Shown here: positions 57,595 to 62,110 of the stretch, piece by piece
Numbering within the stretch: position 1 is the first letter of the stretch
How the letters are laid out: every line of letters begins with the position of its first letter
Assembly: GCA_934254925.1 (NCBI GenBank)
Contig: CAKQMD010000006.1
Span: 1 to 62,110 of the forward strand
DNA from: an uncultured Alphaproteobacteria bacterium
Lineage (GTDB): Bacteria; Pseudomonadota; Alphaproteobacteria; RF32; CAG-239
DNA length: 62,110 nt
Reading direction: 5' to 3'
Translations under genes and position numbers: made by a program
The notes under the pieces: model-generated
Seen by the model: the letters and a program-made list of their open reading frames with translations, nothing else
The model's database searches: none
What the model was told of the DNA's origin: nothing

Positions 57595-58077
57595 ATGACA
57601 GTCAGCTTTTATGTTCAGGCGGCTACGCCTGATAAAGAAGTGTTGCAAGCCTTGTTTGATAACTTAGACTTGTTGCAACAACATCAAGATTTAATCTTAT
57701 CCAATCCCAAATATTACAACATTTCCATTCAAGGCAGCGGTGTTTTTGCCTTATATATTCCGACCTTTTCTTTGTGCTTGGGGGAATTGTTGCTTTTGTG
57801 GCAACACACGCCATGGAAACAAGAAGATACATATTTTTATTGTATAACCGGAAGTCCCCTTTCGGGTAGCAACACATCAAGATATTGGAACAAAGAGCAA
57901 GGGCTAGCCAACAAATATACAACGACCTTTGGCAAACAGCTTCGTTCGACGATATTTGTCCGCCGCACCGGTAGTCCGATTTATGATGAACACAAGCCGA
58001 CACCGGTTTCCGTTCCCAAGCTTCAAGCCTCAGATATGACTATCTTTGAACTGATTGAAGAATTAAAGCAAATCTAA
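57595..58077 (+). CDS. Hypothetical protein
   Basis: Protein of 160 residues from ATG 57595, behind AGGAGAAAT; the frame extends 32 codons upstream without a better start. Not recognised. It begins TVSFYVQAATPDKEVLQALFDNLDLL, has a central hydrophobic part (VFALYIPTFSLCLGELLLLWQHTPW) and a tail ending MTIFELIEELKQI. No signal peptide. It lies in a run of small accessory genes on the plus strand after an ankyrin gene. Confidence 0.6.
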   Translation: MTVSFYVQAATPDKEVLQALFDNLDLLQQHQDLILSNPKYYNISIQGSGVFALYIPTFSLCLGELLLLWQHTPWKQEDTYFYCITGSPLSGSNTSRYWNKEQGLANKYTTTFGKQLRSTIFVRRTGSPIYDEHKPTPVSVPKLQASDMTIFELIEELKQI

Positions 58078-58166
58078 ATCTTTGGCATAGATTCACTTTT
58101 GCTTAACCATATTTTCAACTTTTGTAATATATGCTAAAATACATCTAAATCTTGGGAGTTTAAAGA

Positions 58167-58655
58167 ATGAGAAACGGTGTCTTTATCTTTACGTTAACAA
58201 TGCTGTTTAGCTTAAATGTTCATGCTGAAACATATCATGGAATTAACATAGATAAAGTTTACTTGCAAAGCGATTGGAGCAGCAAAGATAAAATAAAAGA
58301 GATTATTGATGATTATTCATTGCTTTTGACCTTTCAAAAAGATTTTAATGATTGTTCAACGCAAAACGAAGAAATATTTTTTTGCTATGATAATATTGCT
58401 GAAAAAATATTAACAAATTTGTATGTTTATCCTGAAAACAATATCAAAGTATATCAGCAATTCCAACAAACACTGACTGATGCTTATTCAATACAATCAT
58501 GTTTAAATAAATATGAATGGCCGAGCGGAAATTTATGTGAAGTAAATAGTCGACCAGAAACATTAAAGATATTACATTCTTATATTCAAGGTTTGATAAA
58601 TAGTAGCAAAGAAAAAATGTTATCTTATTTGCCTGAACTTAAAAATTATAAATAA
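58167..58655 (+). CDS. Small secreted protein of unknown function
   Basis: Protein of 162 residues with a signal peptide (VFIFTLTMLFSLNVHA) and a helical mature region with four cysteines (DFNDCSTQNEEIFFCYD; QSCLNKYEWPSGNLCEVN), likely two disulfides in the periplasm. Family not recognised; the paired-cysteine helical layout is reminiscent of lysozyme-inhibitor-like or DUF1311-like proteins, which I cannot confirm. Followed by a terminator hairpin and convergent with the second tagged-protein module. Confidence 0.6.
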   Translation: MRNGVFIFTLTMLFSLNVHAETYHGINIDKVYLQSDWSSKDKIKEIIDDYSLLLTFQKDFNDCSTQNEEIFFCYDNIAEKILTNLYVYPENNIKVYQQFQQTLTDAYSIQSCLNKYEWPSGNLCEVNSRPETLKILHSYIQGLINSSKEKMLSYLPELKNYK

Positions 58656-58659
58656 AAAG

Positions 58660-58682
58660 GAGAGGTATGTTTAACCTCTCCG
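58660..58682. terminator. Hairpin between convergent genes
   Basis: GGAGAGGT / ACCTCTCC arms around a 7-nt loop, 5 bp past the secreted-protein stop. It lacks a long T run on the plus strand; the minus strand has TTTTTA after the stem. Confidence 0.6.
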
Positions 58683-58708
58683 TTCAAGACTTATAACATA
58701 GTCATTGC

Positions 58709-58921
58709 TTAATATATGCGACCTTTGCAAATTTCTTCACTTAATCCGGAGTTCAAACATTCTTGTATTTGCTGTTGGTTGATATCCTTAAAGCTATATT
58801 CAACACAAAAATAGAAAGTAATTCCGGCAGCTATTCCAACCACAATTAAAGAACACAAAACAGCCACAAAATACAAGAAATATCTACCAATTTTTTTTAA
58901 TATATTTTTGAATGATTTCAT
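58709..58921 (-). CDS. Small single-TM protein, partner of long tagged protein
   Basis: Protein of 70 residues from ATG 58921 (GGAG upstream; another ATG lies 4 codons earlier). A basic start (KSFKNILKKIGRY), one transmembrane helix (FLYFVAVLCSLIVVGIAAGITFYFCV) and a short periplasmic tail with a pair of cysteines (QECLNSGLSEEICKGRIY). It overlaps the 3' end of the tagged gene, implying coupled translation. The same order, tagged gene then small TM Cys protein, occurs at 38.2-39.1 kb. Immunity or export accessory role is inferred only. Confidence 0.65.
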   Translation of the reverse strand: MKSFKNILKKIGRYFLYFVAVLCSLIVVGIAAGITFYFCVEYSFKDINQQQIQECLNSGLSEEICKGRIY

Positions 58922-59729
58922 TACAATCTCCATGTGGATATTTTCTTCCTAACAAGCGACCTATTTTATTAGCATAATTATCAGCGTTACTGCTGTCAAG
59001 CGTATTAGAGCCTGTTTTAACATCCAACCACTCTCGCATATCTGATGCTAATTTTGCAATATCAGCACCTCCTTCTCCAAATTGTGCAGCATTACAATTC
59101 ATAACTGCATGTTTAAATTTATCTGTGACCTTCATTTTTTTCATAGGTATAAAATTTTTGCCGATATTGGTGGCTCCTTTGGTTGCAGCTAGTGTATAAT
59201 CCAAAATATTTTGATTTTTGAAATTTCCTTTTCCTTCTTTTTGCAATACATAATCATAAATTTTTTTTCCTTCTTTTTCTGTGTCCCAGTATCTTGGAAT
59301 ATCCACATCAGCTATATTCCCTTTGTTATTCTGAGCAATTTTGTAGGAAGCTGTATCATTTCCGATTGATTTTGGAGATAAAACGGTGCTGATTTTGGAT
59401 CTTTCTTCAGCGGCAGTTTTAGCAACAGATTGCGGTAAAGATGCGTTTGAAAAAGATTTTGTATCAGATTTAATATTATTAAAGATATTAGAAATTCCAC
59501 TCATAAAAGAACCATCATCTTTGCTTTGTGAAGATTTGTTTGATGTTAATGAATTAAAGCTGTTTTCCAACAAGTTTTTAGAGCTGAATTTATAGCCTTT
59601 GTATTTATCTTCTTGAGATTGTTTTTGGATAGGAGCCCAAGATGTTGAATATTTTGCATAATCTAAATCGTTCTTTCTCATTTGTTTTTCAGGATCTTCC
59701 TGAATGATATAACGTATTAGGTTACTCAT
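58884..59729 (-). CDS. SNLIRYIIQ-tagged protein, long paralog
   Basis: Protein of 281 residues, family not recognised. It begins MSNLIRYIIQEDPEKQMRK, matching the protein at 38650-39114. A Ser/Asn/Lys-rich variable region follows (residues 20-190). The C-terminal domain shared with the short paralog shows D203, H207, N211, A214, Q216, G218, then E233..D236 and N254-K-I-G-R. No signal peptide. The leader (promoter, palindrome, terminator) is nearly identical to that of the short paralog over more than 100 bp. A toxin or effector with a conserved secretion or targeting tag is a reasonable hypothesis. ATG 59729 follows GAAAGGAAAA. Confidence 0.75.
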   Translation of the reverse strand: MSNLIRYIIQEDPEKQMRKNDLDYAKYSTSWAPIQKQSQEDKYKGYKFSSKNLLENSFNSLTSNKSSQSKDDGSFMSGISNIFNNIKSDTKSFSNASLPQSVAKTAAEERSKISTVLSPKSIGNDTASYKIAQNNKGNIADVDIPRYWDTEKEGKKIYDYVLQKEGKGNFKNQNILDYTLAATKGATNIGKNFIPMKKMKVTDKFKHAVMNCNAAQFGEGGADIAKLASDMREWLDVKTGSNTLDSSNADNYANKIGRLLGRKYPHGDCNEIIQKYIKKNW

Positions 59730-59770
59730 AATTTTTTTTCCTTTCGTGATAATATTGAGGGTTTAAAATA

Positions 59771-59803
59771 AAAAAAATCCGAAGAACTTAATCTTCGGAT
59801 TTT
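59771..59803 (-). terminator. Leader terminator upstream of long tagged gene
   Basis: AAAATCCGAAGA / TCTTCGGATTTT, a perfect 12-bp stem with a 6-nt loop and a T run on the minus strand, about 40 nt before the start codon. Confidence 0.88.
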
Positions 59804-59805
59804 GG

Positions 59806-59860
59806 ACACACTTATACCAAGTGATAATTAGTCTATAACAAAATTATATGCAATTTTCAA
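59806..59860 (-). promoter_or_regulatory. Leader copy 4: promoter plus start-site palindrome
   Basis: Minus strand: TTGAAA (59855-59860), 17-bp spacer identical to copy 3, TATAGA (59832-59837), 6 bp, ATCACTTGGTATAAGTGTGT (59806-59825), then the terminator. Confidence 0.87.
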
Positions 59861-60029
59861 GATATGAGCAAAACATATCAACAACTTTTAGGGAAAGTTT
59901 CTTATGCAACCCGTTGAATTTAAAATAAAATCATTCAGAATCAATAAGATAAGGTAAAAATGTTACAAAAAGTGCTTGACTTTAGCATTTTTGAATGCTA
60001 CCTAAGGCACCATCTTTTTAAAACAATTC

Positions 60030-60557
60030 ATGGAAAAACAGATGGTTAATGAAGAAAATATACTGATGAAAGCACTTTATGATATGGATTTTGGACGTGT
60101 AAAATCTATCTTAAAGCAAGGTTTTGATGTTAATGAGCCCTACAACAAACACGGTTGGACGCCGTTTATGTGGGCGTGCAAAGAGTTTTATGAACCCGAT
60201 ATTATCAAGGCTTTTATTCAAGCCGGCGGGGATGTTAAATCTCGCAATCGCAACGGTGAAACACCTTTTATGATTGCCGCGGTTAAACGCAGTTCGCCGC
60301 AAACTCTGGCGGTTTTGCTTGAAGCCGGAGCAGATATTAACGCTCGTGATAAGTTCGGCAATACTTCTTTTATTTATGTTGTTCGTCATCCTCAAGCCTT
60401 AATGCGAATTCGGATTTTGGACTTTATGATTGATAACGGAGCTAATGCCGAGATAAAGAACAATCGCGGCCTTTCGATTTGGAATTATGCCGCCGAACAA
60501 GAAGGTTTAACCGAATATCTTTGTATCAGATTGTTAGAGGAAAGCGAGCATGAATAA
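60030..60557 (+). CDS. Ankyrin-repeat protein
   Basis: Protein of 175 residues made almost wholly of ankyrin repeats: KALYDMDFGRVKSILKQGFDVNEPYNKHGWTPFMWACKE, then IIKAFIQAGGDVKSRNRNGETPFMIAAVKR, then LAVLLEAGADINARDKFGNTSFIYVVRH, then DFMIDNGANAEIKNNRGLSIWNYAAE. It overlaps the DUF3768 gene by 8 bp, so these act in one transcript. The start may be ATG 60030 or ATG 60042; neither has a clear ribosome binding site. Interaction partner unknown. Confidence 0.88.
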   Translation: MEKQMVNEENILMKALYDMDFGRVKSILKQGFDVNEPYNKHGWTPFMWACKEFYEPDIIKAFIQAGGDVKSRNRNGETPFMIAAVKRSSPQTLAVLLEAGADINARDKFGNTSFIYVVRHPQALMRIRILDFMIDNGANAEIKNNRGLSIWNYAAEQEGLTEYLCIRLLEESEHE

Positions 60558-60876
60558 TATCGCCGCAATCGCCAAGCTTAATGATGATTTCAGAGCCAAT
60601 CCATCTCTGGGGACTTTTGTTTTAACGCCCGGAATTAGAGCCAACAGTTTTGATGATATTGAAGTCATTTTGAACAAAGTTCGCCATTTTGATGATTTCA
60701 GTGAAGAAAACAATCCCTACGGCGAAAAGGATTTCGGAGCATTTAGTTTCAAGGGTGAAAAGATTTTTTGGAAGATTGATTATTATGATCGTAATTTTGA
60801 ATTTGCTTCGCCGAATGCCGCTAACCCTAGTCAGACAAACCGTGTCTTAACCGTGATGTATGCTTATGAATACTAG
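60550..60876 (+). CDS. DUF3768 protein
   Basis: Protein of 108 residues matching the alphaproteobacterial DUF3768 pattern: IAKLNDDFRANP, GTFVLTPGIRA, VRHFDDFSEENNPYGEKDFGAF, GEKIFWKIDYYDRNFEFASPNAANPSQTNRVLTVM. The family is common on plasmids and integrative elements of Alphaproteobacteria; function unknown. Coupled to the ankyrin gene by an 8-bp overlap and followed 12 bp later by a DUF1737 gene. Confidence 0.85.
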   Translation: MNNIAAIAKLNDDFRANPSLGTFVLTPGIRANSFDDIEVILNKVRHFDDFSEENNPYGEKDFGAFSFKGEKIFWKIDYYDRNFEFASPNAANPSQTNRVLTVMYAYEY

Positions 60877-60888
60877 GAGTTACTTAAG

Positions 60889-61044
60889 ATGAAATATGAT
60901 ATTTTATGTTCGGAAAGCTTGGATAGTCTGATTGAATATGTGAATACGGCACTTCAAAACGGTTGGCTATGCCAAGGAGGTGTGGGGATTTTGACCCAAG
61001 GTTTGAGTTATAAAGTGTTTTATCAAGCCATCATTAAAAACTAG
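60889..61044 (+). CDS. DUF1737-like small protein
   Basis: Protein of 51 residues: KYDILCSESLDSLIEYVNTA followed by LQNGWLCQGGVGILTQGLSYKVFYQAI. The pattern Y.IL...L..L...VN..L..GW..QGGV......YQA is that of the small DUF1737 domain. AGGAG lies 9 bp upstream of ATG 60889, overlapping the preceding stop. Function unknown; often found on mobile elements beside DUF3768. Confidence 0.75.
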   Translation: MKYDILCSESLDSLIEYVNTALQNGWLCQGGVGILTQGLSYKVFYQAIIKN

Positions 61045-61064
61045 GATTTCCTTTCTATATTATT

Positions 61065-61694
61065 ATGTCTCCTTTCAAAATGAGTATAAATAAGTTAAAA
61101 AGAGTAAAATCAATGGTAAATGACGTTTTTGTAGATGATAAGAAAATTAAAGATATTTTGATCTATATCAGCGGAATGAAACACGCCGAACAAATCCGGA
61201 TGATGTTTTTGTGCTCGCTGAACGGTATGCGTTCTATCAATTTTTGTTATCTTCAGGTTAAGGATGTTTATACAGAAACACTGAAAGTCAAAGACGCCAT
61301 TTGCCTAGATTATGACAAGAACAAAGGCAAAAATAAATGTTCCTACTATTTGAACTCGCAGATAAAGAAGGAATTTGCCGAATATTTGAAGTATCTGCAA
61401 CAAAACCGAAGCAATTTGAACCAAGAGAGCTATTTATTTACATCGCAAAAGCAAAACAAACCATACAATCGCGTAAGTATCAGCCGTTTGTTTAGTTCCG
61501 TTTATCGCAAATTCAGCATAAAAGGGGCAAGCCACCTCGGCCGCCATTTGTTTGTATCAAAATTGGTAAATTCCGGCGTGAATATCTGTTTGGTGCAAAA
61601 GCTGGCTAATCATAAAAACATCTCAACCACGCAAAGATATTTTAATTATAATGAGCACATGCTCGCAAATGCGGTTGAAAATGCAAGAGTGTGA
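61065..61694 (+). CDS. Tyrosine recombinase, short form
   Basis: Protein of up to 209 residues covering essentially only the catalytic domain. Catalytic positions are visible: R56 (SLNGMRSINF), H157 and R160 (SHLGRHLFV), H183 (LANHKNIST) and the nucleophile Y192 (TQRYF). The usual N-terminal core-binding domain is largely missing, so it resembles compact integrases or phase-variation invertases, or is truncated. The start is uncertain (ATG 61065 or 61080; no clear Shine-Dalgarno). Located at the right edge of the AT-rich island and followed by a terminator, it may mobilise the island. Confidence 0.82.
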   Translation: MSPFKMSINKLKRVKSMVNDVFVDDKKIKDILIYISGMKHAEQIRMMFLCSLNGMRSINFCYLQVKDVYTETLKVKDAICLDYDKNKGKNKCSYYLNSQIKKEFAEYLKYLQQNRSNLNQESYLFTSQKQNKPYNRVSISRLFSSVYRKFSIKGASHLGRHLFVSKLVNSGVNICLVQKLANHKNISTTQRYFNYNEHMLANAVENARV

Positions 61695-61714
61695 TGTCAA
61701 ATCAACTCCAAGTA

Positions 61715-61750
61715 AAAAAGCCTTACATTTTTTGTAAGGCTTTTTCTTTT
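61715..61750 (+). terminator. Terminator after the recombinase
   Basis: AAAAAGCCTTACA / TGTAAGGCTTTTT, a perfect 13-bp stem, followed by a further T-rich tail. Confidence 0.92.
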
Positions 61751-62110
61751 GAGTAAAATTAAAAAAAATCAAAATTTCAAAAATTAAAACTAGGGTCGTT
61801 AGGGAAGAATAAGCTTCTTGAATGAATTGATACCAAATCAAACAAAGGAACAAAATGTTAAGAAAAGTTATCAAAACTAATAAAGTTTAACATTTTTACC
61901 TTGCTACCCTAGAGCCTCAAATAAAATCCCTAACAATTCCAAGCTTTATAAAGAAAATGTTAAAGAATGTATCTTCTTTAACATTTTTTATTGAATATCC
62001 AAATTTTTTATGCATAATTAAAGCCAGTAGTTCTCAATAAGGAAAGAGACAGCAGAAGGAAGCCAAATATCCCAAGCCGTCAATACATCCGAGAAGTCAA
62101 GAACAAGGAC
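61751..62110. other. Gene-free right end of window
   Basis: About 360 bp of AT-rich sequence with no convincing gene. It holds a perfect 13-bp hairpin AAATGTTAAAGAA / TTCTTTAACATTT with T run (61955-61991) and a weaker one ending in the same TTTAACATTTTT (near 61855-61900). An open frame entering the last ~80 bp may belong to a gene beyond the window but has no visible start. Confidence 0.5.

Noticed and set aside
61623..61874. 83-codon hydrophobic minus-strand frame at the right end
   Set aside because: It is antisense to the recombinase end and its terminator, and its hydrophobicity reflects AT-rich reverse-strand sequence.

Overview
The window looks like chromosomal DNA of a host- or gut-associated alphaproteobacterium with a facultatively anaerobic, acid-tolerant lifestyle. 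This is inferred from a full-length fermentative AdhE, a complete adiC-adiA arginine acid-resistance pair, a STAS-fused Mla-type lipid ABC system, a YgiW/OmpR-type RR/HK operon, and the mostly alphaproteobacterial DUF3768 and DUF1737 small proteins. No rRNA or complete tRNA gene was seen, so the taxon cannot be fixed from sequence alone.

Layout. 0-3.9 kb (minus): two tandem paralogous periplasmic repeat proteins downstream of a GH24 lysozyme with a long Pro/Ala-rich N-terminus. 4-13.5 kb: adhE, a thioredoxin-fold protein, a LysR regulator, an Mla-like operon (permease, ATPase, MCE protein, lipoprotein), and an ECF-sigma/Spy-like envelope-stress operon. 13.5-22.9 kb: a DUF1189-like protein, adiC-adiA, a phage-type lysis cassette (multi-TM protein plus overlapping Rz/Rz1 spanins), NfeD-SPFH, and a MerR-controlled cupin/flavin reductase unit. 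22.9-29.5 kb: an MscS-type channel, a flavodoxin-fold reductase, the two-component operon and a CHAP-like protein. 29.6-35.8 kb: a complete type II-C CRISPR-Cas locus (divergent tracrRNA, cas9, cas1, cas2, 18 repeats/17 spacers). 35.8-38 kb: dps, an MGMT-like protein and small secreted proteins.

From about 38 kb to 61.7 kb the sequence is visibly more AT-rich and accessory: a RloA/RloB (AbiL-like) ATPase-Toprim pair inside 90-bp direct repeats, a Fic protein, a pentapeptide-like/HTH fusion, a five-gene overlapping operon hsdR-hsdM-hsdS-ATPase-unknown, a phased array of six 16-bp palindromes beside a winged-helix gene, ankyrin, DUF3768 and DUF1737 genes, and a tyrosine recombinase at the right edge. 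A tRNA 3'-end fragment and a serine-recombinase remnant lie near the left edge.

The strongest candidate for an undescribed system is a dispersed regulon. Four separate loci carry the same leader: a promoter with a 17-bp spacer, then 6-7 bp, then a 20-bp palindrome at the predicted transcript start, then an intrinsic terminator upstream of the gene's Shine-Dalgarno. The controlled genes are (i) the GH24 lysozyme, (ii) the holin-like/Rz/Rz1 cassette and (iii, iv) two paralogous modules. Each module pairs a protein starting with the same SNLIRYIIQ tag and sharing a D-x-[YF]-x-H-x3-N-x2-A-x-Q-x-G domain with a small single-TM protein. This resembles lambda late control (promoter, short terminated RNA, lysis genes) spread over the chromosome, and suggests a co-regulated lysis or toxin/immunity programme gated by antitermination or attenuation. 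The leader similarity is read directly from the sequence; the function is inference.
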